Shown here in pieces: positions 16,394-25,803 of a DNA stretch of 64,000 nt (within the stretch, counting starts at the first letter, position 1; each line of letters starts with the position of its first letter). The DNA is from an uncultured Lachnospiraceae bacterium. Lineage in GTDB: Bacteria > Bacillota > Clostridia > Lachnospirales > Lachnospiraceae. The stretch is taken from the NCBI GenBank assembly GCA_902493385.1, contig CABUPO010000005.1:1-64000 (forward strand), written 5' to 3'. Under the pieces are notes generated by a model, which was given only the letters and a program-made list of their open reading frames with translations, did not search any database and was not told the origin of the DNA. The translations under genes were made by a program, and so were the position numbers.

Positions 16394-19050
16394 TAATGAT
16401 GAAAATATTCAGAAAATTTACCAGAAGGTCGCTTGCGAAAAACAAGATGAAGACGATAGTAACTATAATTGGAATAGTATTATCTGTTTCATTATTTACT
16501 GCTGTTGCGGAAGGACTCGTAAGCGCATTAAATTATGGAATGTCTATTGAGAAGAAGACTGGAGGAGCTTATGAGGTTATGTTTGAGAATGTGGACGCCT
16601 CTGTTGTCTCGGATATTAATGATAATAAGCTTACTAAATCAAAGTCTTTAGCTAATGTAGTCGGATTTGCCGATATAGGAAGTGAAAATGAAGCAAAACC
16701 GTATGTATATATTATTTCTGCTGATGAAAATTTTGCCGAAATGGCGGGTGTAAGGCTTTCCAAAGGAAGGCTTCCTGAAAATGGGTCAGAGATAGCGCTT
16801 CCAGACCATTTGCTTACGAACGGAAATGTCAGCTATAACCTTGGCGACAAGCTGGAGCTATATGTTGGTAAAAGGCAGGCAGACGGAATTGAACTTACAA
16901 AAACGCAAGCATATATTGAAGGAGAGACGCTTTGCGATACAGTCTTACATTCTTATACTGTCGTTGGTTTTTATGAAAGGCTTGATTTTAGTATTGAGAA
17001 TTATGACTGTCCGGGATATACGGCTATTACATGTCAGGATAAAGAGGCTGTTAATGAAAAGGACTTTTTCGGAGAGGTATATGTAACGCTAAAGCAGCCT
17101 AAAAAAATGGCTGAATATACGTCTGATATATTGCCGGATGGCGAAAACGGGAATATAAAAGAGCATACAAGTCTGCTTATGTTTTACGGGTATACTAATG
17201 ATTCCGGGCTTTTCCACATATTGTATGGTTTTGCGGGTATACTTTTTGTGCTTATACTTTTCGGCTCAATATCGCTTATATATAATTCATTTTCGATATC
17301 TGTCAGCGAGAGGACAAAGCAGTTTGGCCTTTTAAAATCTATAGGAGCTACAAGAGCTCAGATTATGGGAACAGTATTATATGAGGCGGTATTTTTATCA
17401 GTTATAGCCATACCTGCAGGACTTATAATAGGATGTGCGGGAATAGGAACGGCGCTGTATTTTCTGAGAGACTCGTTTGGCGTCATTGTTTCGGGCGACA
17501 CAGGCATGGGAGTTGATATGTGCCTGTATATAAAGCCTTTTGTACTTCTTATTGTTGCGGGTGTTGGATTTATAACTACAATCATATCGGCGATGGCGCC
17601 GGCAGTACGGGCTATGCGGATTTTTCCTATAGATTCCATAAGGCAGTCGTATGATATAAAAGCTGATAAAAGAAAAATAAGGACTCCGAAATATGTGTAT
17701 AAGTTTTTCGGATTTGAGGGAATGCTTGCTTCTAAGAATTATAAAAGAAGCAGAAAAAAATACAGAGTAACAGTTATATCTCTTTTTGTAAGCGTGGTGT
17801 TATTTATTTCTGCGTCGGCATTTTCTAATTATCTTGTTAAAACATCAGATATTATGAGTGAAAACCAGCCGTATGATATACAGTTTTTATTCTGCGGATA
17901 TGACGGAGATTTTGACATGGATTTGCTTATGGAGCGTTTTTGCAGCATAGAAGACGTAAATTCCTTAAGAAGGTTTGTATCATATAATACGAAGGTTACT
18001 CTTAATGATAATGAGATTGCAATGAAAGTATGTTTTGTGGACTATAAAACCTATATGGAGATTGCAGAGGAGAACGGTATAAGTATTCCTGATGACGGCA
18101 GATATTACGGACTTCTTCAGGATGAATATTCTAATATAACACAGAATGAGGACGGAACCGTATGGAGCAGGGAACATGTTTTTGACGATAAAGAAGCAGC
18201 TGATATTCAATATCAGTATATAAAAGATATTCCGGGATATACGTATATGTACAGTGACGAAGATTATGATGATGAAGGAAATGTTGTTAACGAGACATAT
18301 TATTATTGTAATTCGGACAATATATCTGATGATGAAAGTGAATTTACCGCATTTTCAAGTGATGAGGCGTGTGCAGAGGGAAGCTTAAGTATTGCGGGGA
18401 AAATTGACTATGCAAACAGAGTGTATCCTGCAGAGCCGTCGGTTATTTTCCCTGATGAGGCAATGGAAGCTCTTTTGCCGGAGGCGTTGTCAGACAGTAA
18501 ATATCTGGAGTATTATTTTAAGGTCAACGAGGATAATAATGTATATGAGGAAGCGTCGCAGATAATAGACGAGCTGTGCACGGATTCATTTGCAGGATAT
18601 TCGGATTTGACAGACACAAAAAAGACGCAGAGCGCTATGGTAAAAGTAATTAATGTGTTTGCATTTGGCTTTATTATTCTTATATCGCTTATTGCTTTGG
18701 CAAACGTATTTAATACAATGTCAACCAATATTATGTTAAGAAGAAGAGAATTTGCGATGCTTGCGTCGGTGGGCATGTCAAATCATGGAATGAAGCGGAT
18801 GATGAATTATGAATGCGTGCTTTACGGACTGAAGGGCCTTATATACGGAATACCGGTATCAATTCTTGTATCGTTTCTTCTGTATAATATCATATCGGAT
18901 GGCGTAACGCTTAGTTTTTATATTCCCTGGTACAGCGTATGTGTATCGGCAGCAAGCGTATTTGTTGTAGTGTTTGCGACTATGCTTTATTCGGTTAATA
19001 AGATAAAAAAAGATAATACTATAGATGCTCTTAAGAATGAAAATATATAA
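16390..19050 (+). CDS. FtsX-domain ABC transporter permease (BceB/MacB-like)
   Basis: The 886-residue protein has an N-terminal helix (about 18-40), an extracellular domain, and FtsX-type helices at about 270-400. A second large, Asp/Glu/Tyr-rich extracellular domain (about 460-730) follows, then the last three helices (about 740-880). The FtsX motifs are SERTKQFGLLKSIGATRAQI and RRREFAMLASVGMS. Two FtsX units and large outer domains fit transporters handling antimicrobial peptides or lipids. The substrate is not evident. It overlaps the ATPase gene by 4 nt, so the pair is coupled. Confidence 0.9.
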   Translation: MIMMKIFRKFTRRSLAKNKMKTIVTIIGIVLSVSLFTAVAEGLVSALNYGMSIEKKTGGAYEVMFENVDASVVSDINDNKLTKSKSLANVVGFADIGSENEAKPYVYIISADENFAEMAGVRLSKGRLPENGSEIALPDHLLTNGNVSYNLGDKLELYVGKRQADGIELTKTQAYIEGETLCDTVLHSYTVVGFYERLDFSIENYDCPGYTAITCQDKEAVNEKDFFGEVYVTLKQPKKMAEYTSDILPDGENGNIKEHTSLLMFYGYTNDSGLFHILYGFAGILFVLILFGSISLIYNSFSISVSERTKQFGLLKSIGATRAQIMGTVLYEAVFLSVIAIPAGLIIGCAGIGTALYFLRDSFGVIVSGDTGMGVDMCLYIKPFVLLIVAGVGFITTIISAMAPAVRAMRIFPIDSIRQSYDIKADKRKIRTPKYVYKFFGFEGMLASKNYKRSRKKYRVTVISLFVSVVLFISASAFSNYLVKTSDIMSENQPYDIQFLFCGYDGDFDMDLLMERFCSIEDVNSLRRFVSYNTKVTLNDNEIAMKVCFVDYKTYMEIAEENGISIPDDGRYYGLLQDEYSNITQNEDGTVWSREHVFDDKEAADIQYQYIKDIPGYTYMYSDEDYDDEGNVVNETYYYCNSDNISDDESEFTAFSSDEACAEGSLSIAGKIDYANRVYPAEPSVIFPDEAMEALLPEALSDSKYLEYYFKVNEDNNVYEEASQIIDELCTDSFAGYSDLTDTKKTQSAMVKVINVFAFGFIILISLIALANVFNTMSTNIMLRRREFAMLASVGMSNHGMKRMMNYECVLYGLKGLIYGIPVSILVSFLLYNIISDGVTLSFYIPWYSVCVSAASVFVVVFATMLYSVNKIKKDNTIDALKNENI

Positions 19051-19055
19051 TCAAG

Positions 19056-19084
19056 TTGACAGATTCTAACTCTGAATGTAAACT
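19056..19084 (+). promoter_or_regulatory. promoter of gpmI
   Basis: Consensus TTGACA (19056-19061), a 17-nt spacer and TAAACT (19079-19084). It lies right after the permease stop codon, so gpmI has its own start of transcription. Confidence 0.7.
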
Positions 19085-19135
19085 GTTAAAAGGAGTGCCG
19101 GAGGCATTATTGAATATAAGAAAAGAGGAATAAAT

Positions 19136-20680
19136 ATGGCTAAGAAACCAACAGTGCTTATGATTTTGGACGGATACGGAATTAACGATAATGAAAAGGG
19201 CAATGCAGTAAAGCAGGCAAAGACCCCTGTTATGGACATGCTTATGGAAAAGTATCCGTCTGTTTTGGGCTATGCGAGCGGCCTTAGTGTAGGTCTTCCG
19301 GATGGCCAGATGGGTAATTCAGAGGTAGGACATATCAACATGGGAGCAGGACGTATTGTTTATCAGGAGCTTACAAGGATTACCAAGGAGATAGAGGAGG
19401 GTACCTTCTTTACTAATGAGGGACTTCAGGCTGCGGTAAAGAACTGCAAAGAGAACAATTCAGCGCTGCATCTTTACGGACTTCTTTCTGACGGAGGCGT
19501 TCACAGCCATAATACACATCTGTATGCTCTTCTTGAGCTTGCTAAGAGAGAAGGGCTTGATAAAGTATATGTACACTGCTTCTTAGACGGAAGAGATACT
19601 CCTCCTGCGTCAGGAAGGGATTATGTTCAGGCTTTGTCAGATAAGATTGATGAAATCGGAACAGGTAAGATTGCTACGGTAATGGGAAGATTTTATGCTA
19701 TGGACCGTGATAACAGATGGGACAGAGTTGAGAAGGCCTACAGAGCAATGGTTTACGGTGAGGGTAATCCTGCTGTGTCAGGAGTAAGCGGAGTTGCCGC
19801 TTCATATGACAATGGTATTACTGATGAGTTCGTTGAGCCAATCGTTGTTATGGAAGACGATAAGCCGACTGCAGTTATTAAAGAAAATGATTCGATTATA
19901 TTCTATAATTTCAGACCTGACCGTGCAAGAGAGATAACAAGAGCATTCTGTGCGGATGATTTCGACGGATTTGACAGAGGTAAGAGAATGAATCTTACTT
20001 ATGTATGTTTTGCAGAATATGACGTTACTATTCCTAATAAGGTGATTGCATTTAAGAAAGTTGAGATTAACAACACATTCGGACAGCTTCTTGCGTCTAA
20101 AGGTATGAAACAGGTCAGAATTGCAGAAACTGAGAAATATGCACATGTAACATTTTTCTTTAATGCCGGTGTGGAAGAGCCTAATCCTGGCGAGGACAGA
20201 GTGCTTGTACCTTCTCCGAAAGACGTTGCGACTTACGACCTTAAGCCTGAGATGAGCGCATATAAAGTATGTGATAAGCTTGTAGAGGCTATAGAGTCGG
20301 ACAAATATGATGTTATAATCATTAACTTTGCCAATCCTGACATGGTTGGACATACGGGCGTTATGGACGCTGCCGTTAAGGCTATAGAGGTTGTTGATAC
20401 GTGTGTCGGAAAGGCATATGAAGCGCTTGTTAAGGCAGATGGACAGATGTTTATCTGTGCGGATCATGGTAATGCTGAACAGCTTGTAGATTATGAGACA
20501 GGCGATGCATTTACCGCGCATACAATTAATCCGGTTCCGTTTATACTTGTTAATTATGATGAAGATTACACATTAAAAGAAGGCGGATGCCTTGCGGATA
20601 TAGTCCCTACGCTTCTTGATATGATGGGGCTTGACAAGCCGGAAGAAATGACCGGAAAGTCTCTTCTTATAAAAAAATAG
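19136..20680 (+). CDS. gpmI: cofactor-independent phosphoglycerate mutase
   Basis: GpmI interconverts 3- and 2-phosphoglycerate in glycolysis using two Mn ions. The alkaline-phosphatase-type core has MILDGYG, the catalytic Ser62 in GNSEVGH, FYNFRPDRARE, and the metal site FICADHGNAE near residue 445. Length 514 is standard. AGAGGAA precedes the start. secG lies 87 nt downstream, with no terminator seen between, so cotranscription is possible. Confidence 0.97.
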   Translation: MAKKPTVLMILDGYGINDNEKGNAVKQAKTPVMDMLMEKYPSVLGYASGLSVGLPDGQMGNSEVGHINMGAGRIVYQELTRITKEIEEGTFFTNEGLQAAVKNCKENNSALHLYGLLSDGGVHSHNTHLYALLELAKREGLDKVYVHCFLDGRDTPPASGRDYVQALSDKIDEIGTGKIATVMGRFYAMDRDNRWDRVEKAYRAMVYGEGNPAVSGVSGVAASYDNGITDEFVEPIVVMEDDKPTAVIKENDSIIFYNFRPDRAREITRAFCADDFDGFDRGKRMNLTYVCFAEYDVTIPNKVIAFKKVEINNTFGQLLASKGMKQVRIAETEKYAHVTFFFNAGVEEPNPGEDRVLVPSPKDVATYDLKPEMSAYKVCDKLVEAIESDKYDVIIINFANPDMVGHTGVMDAAVKAIEVVDTCVGKAYEALVKADGQMFICADHGNAEQLVDYETGDAFTAHTINPVPFILVNYDEDYTLKEGGCLADIVPTLLDMMGLDKPEEMTGKSLLIKK

Positions 20681-20767
20681 AGGCATGACCAAAAAAATGG
20701 TTGAAATCTCTTATGCAATGTGTTAGACTATGCTTTGTGTAGTTTAGAATTATTAGGAGGATTTTGT

Positions 20768-21007
20768 ATGTTACCAGTTATTAGGACTATTGCTACAGTA
20801 TTATATATTTTAATCGCTATTGCACTCGTTATTGTGATTCTTCTTCAGGAAGGAAAGTCGGCAGGACTTGGAGCCATAAGCGGAGCTGCTGAGACATATT
20901 GGGGAAAGAATAAGGGAAGATCAATGGAAGGCGGACTTCATAGAAGTACACAGGTGCTTGGAGTTTTGTTCATAGTTGTTTCATTGGTTCTGAATCTTAA
21001 CTGGTAG
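20768..21007 (+). CDS. secG: preprotein translocase subunit SecG
   Basis: The 79-residue protein has two membrane helices (about 5-26 and 58-76) around the conserved loop LLQEGKSAGLGAISG and ETYWGKNKGRS. SecG assists SecYE and SecA in protein export. Start ATG 20768 is chosen because AGGAGG (20755-20760) is 7 nt upstream; the longer frame upstream has no ribosome site. The gene order secG-rnr-smpB-ssrA is typical of Firmicutes. Confidence 0.95.
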   Translation: MLPVIRTIATVLYILIAIALVIVILLQEGKSAGLGAISGAAETYWGKNKGRSMEGGLHRSTQVLGVLFIVVSLVLNLNW

Positions 21008-21025
21008 ATATAATCAGTTTATACG

Positions 21026-21053
21026 CCCCCTTGTGAATGCAAGGGGGTTTTTA
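21026..21053 (+). terminator. intrinsic terminator of secG
   Basis: Stem CCCCCTTG/CAAGGGGG (21026-21033, 21040-21047) is followed by TTTTT, 17 nt after the secG stop codon. Confidence 0.85.
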
Positions 21054-21107
21054 ATTCGTACAGGAAACTGCGTAATTTAGAAAATCAATTGGGAGTTAAG
21101 GGCATAT

Positions 21108-23048
21108 ATGAGCAGAAAATCTATTTCACAGGAGACTTTTACCGGTACATTTTCACAGACCAAAAGCGGATTTGGTTTTGTAATGTGTGAAGGTGAAGAA
21201 GACGATATATTTGTACGGGAAGACGATACGAAGGGTGCCATGCATGGCGATGTTGTAGAAGTCATGCTTATAAAGCCAAAAGGAACAGGTAAAAGGCGTG
21301 AAGGAAAGATAATTAATATAATCGAGAGAAAGACAGAGCATGTTGTAGGAACGCTCGCGAGAAGCAGGAATTTTGCATTTGTTGTGCCGGATAATAAAAG
21401 GATTATAAATGATTTGTATATTCCGAAGGCCAGAATTAACGGAGCAAAGCATGGACAGAAGGTAGAGGCTGTAATCACAGATTACGGAAAGCCGGGGGTG
21501 AAAAAGCCTGAGGGTGAGATTGTATCCGTACTTGGTTTCCCTGAGGATAAAGGTGTTGATATTCTTTCTGTTGCAAAAGACTTCGGGCTTCCAGAGGGGT
21601 TTGCAAAGGAGACGCAAAAAGAAGCTCATGCCATAGAAAAGACAGTCTCAGCAGAGCAGATGCGCGGCAGAAAGGATATAAGAGACTGGGTTACGGTTAC
21701 TATTGACGGGGAAGATGCAAAAGACCTTGATGATGCTGTAACGCTCACCTTTTGCGATAACGTGTATATACTTGGAGTTCATATTGCAGATGTTACCAAT
21801 TATGTGAGGGAAGGAAGCTCTCTTGATAATGAAGCAAGGCAGAGAGGTACAAGCATTTATCTTGTGGACAGAGTTATTCCCATGCTTCCAAAAGCTCTTT
21901 CTAATGGAATATGTTCGTTAAACGAGGGTGTGGACAGACTTGCATTAAGCTGTATTATGACAATCGACAGGCAGGGAAATGTGCTTTCTCATGAAATTGC
22001 AGAGACTGTTATTAATGTTAATCACAGAATGACATATAATGAAGTAAATAACATCGTAACAGGCAAAAAAGAATATAAAAAATATTCTGACGTAACCGAT
22101 ATGCTGATGCTTATGAAAGAATTATCAAAGCTTCGCATAGCGATAAGGAAGAAAAAGGGAGCGATAGATTTTGATTTCCCTGAAAGTAAGATTATCCTTG
22201 ATAAGAAGGGAAAGCCTGTTGATATAAAACCCTACGAAAGAAATGTGGCTACGAGAATAATTGAGGAATTTATGCTTGTAACTAATGAGACAATCGCTGA
22301 GGATTATTACTGGCAGGAATGTCCGTTTATTTACCGCTCGCATGAAGCGCCTGATATTATGAAAATGCGTGAATTGTCGGTGTTTATAAGTAATTTTGGA
22401 TATAAAGTAAGGACGATGGGCAAAGAAGTTCATCCGATGGAAGTGCAAAAGCTCCTTGAGTTGATTTGTGGAGTGCCTGAGGAAGATCTTATAAGCAGAC
22501 TTACGCTTAGGTCAATGAAAAGGGCAAGTTATACTACGGGAGCGGATGGACATTTTGGTCTTGCCGCCAGGTATTACTGTCATTTTACGTCTCCTATAAG
22601 GCGATATCCGGATTTGATGATTCACCGGATTATTAAAGAGAATCTTAAGGGCAGTCTTGACGAGGGGCGTATAGACCATTATAATGAGATACTCCCTGAT
22701 ATAGCCGTCCTGTCAAGTAAAATGGAAAGGCGCGCAGAGGAAGCGGAGCGTGAAGTCCATAAGCTTAAAAAGGCTGAATATATGCTTGACCATATAGGAG
22801 AATCGTATGAAGGCATAATATCGGGCGTCACGGGATGGGGAATATATGTCGCGCTTGCAAATACCGTTGAAGGCATGGTAAGAGTCAGTGACATGTATGA
22901 TGACGATTATGAATTTGAGGAAGACAGATACAGAATGGCAGGACGCTTCAGTGGTAAGGTGTATGAGCTCGGACAGAGAGTAAGAGTAGTTGTTGTGCGT
23001 GCATCTGTGGAAACGCGTACGGTGGATTTTATGTTTGATGAGGTATAG
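21108..23048 (+). CDS. rnr: ribonuclease R
   Basis: This 3'-5' exoribonuclease degrades structured RNA and cooperates with tmRNA in clearing stalled messages. Cold-shock domains occupy about 8-150. The RNB catalytic domain (about 190-520) has the metal-binding Asp cluster IDGEDAKDLDDA (200-210), and an S1 domain (about 560-640) ends the protein. At 646 residues it is shorter than the usual 700-800: the N-terminal winged-helix domain is missing, and an in-frame TAG just upstream rules out a longer start. There is also no long basic tail. smpB starts 3 nt after its stop. Confidence 0.95.
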   Translation: MSRKSISQETFTGTFSQTKSGFGFVMCEGEEDDIFVREDDTKGAMHGDVVEVMLIKPKGTGKRREGKIINIIERKTEHVVGTLARSRNFAFVVPDNKRIINDLYIPKARINGAKHGQKVEAVITDYGKPGVKKPEGEIVSVLGFPEDKGVDILSVAKDFGLPEGFAKETQKEAHAIEKTVSAEQMRGRKDIRDWVTVTIDGEDAKDLDDAVTLTFCDNVYILGVHIADVTNYVREGSSLDNEARQRGTSIYLVDRVIPMLPKALSNGICSLNEGVDRLALSCIMTIDRQGNVLSHEIAETVINVNHRMTYNEVNNIVTGKKEYKKYSDVTDMLMLMKELSKLRIAIRKKKGAIDFDFPESKIILDKKGKPVDIKPYERNVATRIIEEFMLVTNETIAEDYYWQECPFIYRSHEAPDIMKMRELSVFISNFGYKVRTMGKEVHPMEVQKLLELICGVPEEDLISRLTLRSMKRASYTTGADGHFGLAARYYCHFTSPIRRYPDLMIHRIIKENLKGSLDEGRIDHYNEILPDIAVLSSKMERRAEEAEREVHKLKKAEYMLDHIGESYEGIISGVTGWGIYVALANTVEGMVRVSDMYDDDYEFEEDRYRMAGRFSGKVYELGQRVRVVVVRASVETRTVDFMFDEV

Positions 23049-23051
23049 ATT

Positions 23052-23522
23052 ATGGGTGATGTACAGACCAAACTGATTGCCAATAATAAAAAGGCATATC
23101 ACGATTATTTTATAGAGGAAAAATATGAGGCTGGAATAGAGTTATACGGAACTGAAGTCAAGTCTCTGCGTATGGGCAGATGCAGTATAAAAGAATCGTT
23201 TATCCGAGTAGACCAGGGAGAAGTATTTGTATATAATATGCATATAAGTCCGTATGAGAAGGGCAATATATTTAATAGAGACCCCCTGCGTATTAAAAAG
23301 CTTCTTTTGCATAGAAGCGAGATTAGAAAGATTACAGGAAAAATAGCGCAGAAGGGGTATACTTTGGTACCGCTTCAGATATACTTTAAGGGTAGTCTTG
23401 CAAAAGTGGAGATTGGTCTTTGTAAAGGTAAAAAGCTTTATGATAAGAGACAGGATATAGCAAAGAAAGATCAGCGACGCGACGCTGAAAGAAGCTTTAA
23501 AGCTTCGTCGTTACGTATTTGA
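23052..23522 (+). CDS. smpB: SsrA-binding protein SmpB
   Basis: SmpB binds the tRNA-like part of tmRNA and carries it to stalled ribosomes. Recognisable segments are the early IANNKKAYHDYFIEE, GIELYGTEVKSLR, the FVYNMHISPYE strand and the basic tail KGKKLYDKRQDIAKKDQRRD. Length 156 is standard. It follows rnr by 3 nt and precedes its RNA partner ssrA by about 40 nt. Confidence 0.97.
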   Translation: MGDVQTKLIANNKKAYHDYFIEEKYEAGIELYGTEVKSLRMGRCSIKESFIRVDQGEVFVYNMHISPYEKGNIFNRDPLRIKKLLLHRSEIRKITGKIAQKGYTLVPLQIYFKGSLAKVEIGLCKGKKLYDKRQDIAKKDQRRDAERSFKASSLRI

Positions 23523-23560
23523 CAGATAGTATGTATATATTATATACTTAATTATATTTT

Positions 23561-23896
23561 GGGGTAGTAAAGGTTTCGACAGGGTATTAGAAGTTGGAGA
23601 AGCAAGCCGTAGTAGATGCGTCAAATCTTAAATTAAAATTAAACGCTGAAGATAATTTAGCACTCGCTGCCTAATGGCAGCTGTCCGCTGCTCTGTACCT
23701 GCACAGAGTATGCCGGGCATCATTAACGCAGGAAACGACATATGTGATGCTTTTAGCATATGGGCGTATTAAAAAGCTACCAAACCCATAACCCCGCCGT
23801 CCGGGATATGGCAGAGGGAATGTTAAAAGGATGGCTAAGCTTGTAGAAGTACAATGGAAGATGCTTTGGACGCGGGTTCGATTCCCGCCTACTCCA
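23561..23896 (+). ncRNA. ssrA: transfer-messenger RNA (tmRNA)
   Basis: The 5' end GGGGTAGTAAAGG pairs with 3' CTACTCC (23889-23895) as the acceptor stem, with one G-U pair. GGTTCGATTCC is the T-arm. CCA is not encoded after the discriminator A at 23896. The tag frame at 23645-23674 reads AEDNLALAA followed by TAA, the degradation signal. Pseudoknot-like segments follow from 23675. It lies directly after smpB. Confidence 0.96.
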
Positions 23897-23906
23897 CTGC
23901 TTAAGG

Positions 23907-23940
23907 TCCTGAAAATGCTGTATTTTCGGGATTTCTTTAT
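23907..23940 (+). terminator. intrinsic terminator of ssrA
   Basis: Stem TCCTGAAAAT/ATTTTCGGGA (23907-23916, 23922-23931) runs into TTTCTTTATTTATT. Confidence 0.8.
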
Positions 23941-23965
23941 TTATTGATTGCGAGTGGATAAGAGA

Positions 23966-25786
23966 ATGAAAAAAAATAATAAAACTAATAAAACGACTTC
24001 AATGATTTGGGGATTCCTTAAGGGTTGCCGGGGGATGTTTCTGATAAGTATTATATCTGCAGTAGCAATAGCGCTGGCAGACATGATTAATCCTCAGATT
24101 ATCAGAATGGCAGTAGATAATGTTATCGGCGGTAATCCTTCAGAATTTTCTGACAGTATAATGAATATTGTGAATATCTTTGGAGGATTTACATATCTAA
24201 AAACACATCTTTGGATTATGGCTTTGGCTATTGTAGTCACAGCCTTAGTTAAAGTTATATTTCAATATGTTTTTCGTGTCAGCAATACCAAAGCATCCGA
24301 AACGCTTGTGAAGAATATGAGAGATTCTCTGTTCTCACATATAGAGCATCTGCCCTATTCATGGCATATGAAAAACCGGACGGGCGATATTATCCAAAGG
24401 TGTACGTCTGATATTGATACGGTAAAGAATTTTGTTTCAGAGCAGCTCACGTCGGTTTTCCGCATTGTGATATTGCTTGTATTATCAGTGTCATTTATGC
24501 TTTCTATGGATATAGTTCTTACTGTTATTGCTCTTGCGCCTATGCCGTTTATTATATTTTATTCATTTTTGTTTCATAAAAAAATCGGACGAGGTTTTAA
24601 AGAATGTGATGAGAATGAAGGAATCTTGTCCGCGATGGCCCAGGAAAATCTTACAGGCGTGCGCGTAGTCCGTACTTTTGGAAGGGAAGAGTACGAAAGA
24701 GAGAGGTTTGTCGCGCAAAACGAGAAGTATACCGGGCTGTGGGTTAAGCTTGCAAAGGTTATGAGCAGGTTTTGGAGCACGTCGGATATATTGTCAGGCT
24801 TACAGGTTATGCTTGTTGTTATATTTGGAGCTGTATTTTGTATTAATAAAACTATGAGCACCGGAGAGTATATTGCATTTATTTCATACAATTCACTTCT
24901 TGTATGGCCTATAAGACAGCTTGGACGTATGATTTCCGATATGAGCCAGGCAGGAGTTGCAGCGGGCCGTATACATTATATTATGGAGTCGGACATTGAA
25001 GCTGACAGACCTGATGCGGTTACGCCGCCTATGGACGGTGACATTGTATTTGACAATGTTAGCTTTGCATATGAAGGCTGCAGCGAGGCGCTTTCAAATA
25101 TTTCTTTTACTATGAAAGGCGGAAGCACACTCGGAATACTTGGCGGGACTGGAAGTGGAAAGTCCACGCTTATGCTTCTCTTAGACAGACTGTATGATCT
25201 GCCTGAAAATTCGGGACGGATTACTATAGGAGGAGTTGATATCGCTGATATAAAAGCAGAGCATCTAAGAAGCAATATAGGGATGGTTTTACAGGAGCCA
25301 TATCTGTTTTCAAGGACGCTTGCTGAAAACATCGGTATTACAAGACCTGATATTACGTTAAGCGAGATACGTGAAGCGGCAAGGACAGCATGTATGGAAG
25401 AGACAATATCAGGATTTAAAAAGGGATATGATACGTTTGTCGGGGAACGAGGGGTTACTCTTTCGGGAGGACAGAAACAAAGAACTGCGATTGCCAGAAT
25501 TCTTACCCAAAATACTCCGATTATGATATTTGATGATTCACTTTCGGCTGTAGACACGGAGACGGACGAAAAAATACGAAATGCACTTGAAAAGCATTTT
25601 GACAAATCAAGCGTAATACTTATTTCACATAGAATTACAACGCTCAGTAAGGCAGATAAAATTATTGTGCTTGAGCATGGAAGAATTGTGGAAGAGGGAA
25701 CGCACCAGATGTTGAAGAGCGCTGGAGGAATATATCAGAAAATATACGAAATCCAGTCAGGCGGTAAGGATGAAAATGTTGTATAG
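23966..25786 (+). CDS. ABC exporter half-transporter, degenerate catalytic subunit
   Basis: One half of a heterodimeric multidrug or lipid exporter of the BmrCD/LmrCD/TM287-288 kind. Six membrane helices (about 15-310) precede the ATPase with Walker A GGTGSGKST, an intact signature LSGGQKQRTA and switch His in ISHR. Walker B, however, reads MIFDDSLSAVD, with Asp in place of the catalytic Glu. It should therefore contribute the non-hydrolysing site together with the neighbour's odd signature. Start ATG 23966 is the most natural, but its ribosome site is weak and a TTG at 23948 is possible. The partner gene starts 17 nt downstream. Confidence 0.92.
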   Translation: MKKNNKTNKTTSMIWGFLKGCRGMFLISIISAVAIALADMINPQIIRMAVDNVIGGNPSEFSDSIMNIVNIFGGFTYLKTHLWIMALAIVVTALVKVIFQYVFRVSNTKASETLVKNMRDSLFSHIEHLPYSWHMKNRTGDIIQRCTSDIDTVKNFVSEQLTSVFRIVILLVLSVSFMLSMDIVLTVIALAPMPFIIFYSFLFHKKIGRGFKECDENEGILSAMAQENLTGVRVVRTFGREEYERERFVAQNEKYTGLWVKLAKVMSRFWSTSDILSGLQVMLVVIFGAVFCINKTMSTGEYIAFISYNSLLVWPIRQLGRMISDMSQAGVAAGRIHYIMESDIEADRPDAVTPPMDGDIVFDNVSFAYEGCSEALSNISFTMKGGSTLGILGGTGSGKSTLMLLLDRLYDLPENSGRITIGGVDIADIKAEHLRSNIGMVLQEPYLFSRTLAENIGITRPDITLSEIREAARTACMEETISGFKKGYDTFVGERGVTLSGGQKQRTAIARILTQNTPIMIFDDSLSAVDTETDEKIRNALEKHFDKSSVILISHRITTLSKADKIIVLEHGRIVEEGTHQMLKSAGGIYQKIYEIQSGGKDENVV

Positions 25787-25803
25787 GAAAGGATAGTACA
25801 GGC

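Noticed and set aside
19802..20521. Long antisense open frame inside gpmI
   Set aside because: It is a mirror frame of a highly conserved coding sequence, has no ribosome site and reads as low-information sequence rich in Ile, Cys and Arg.
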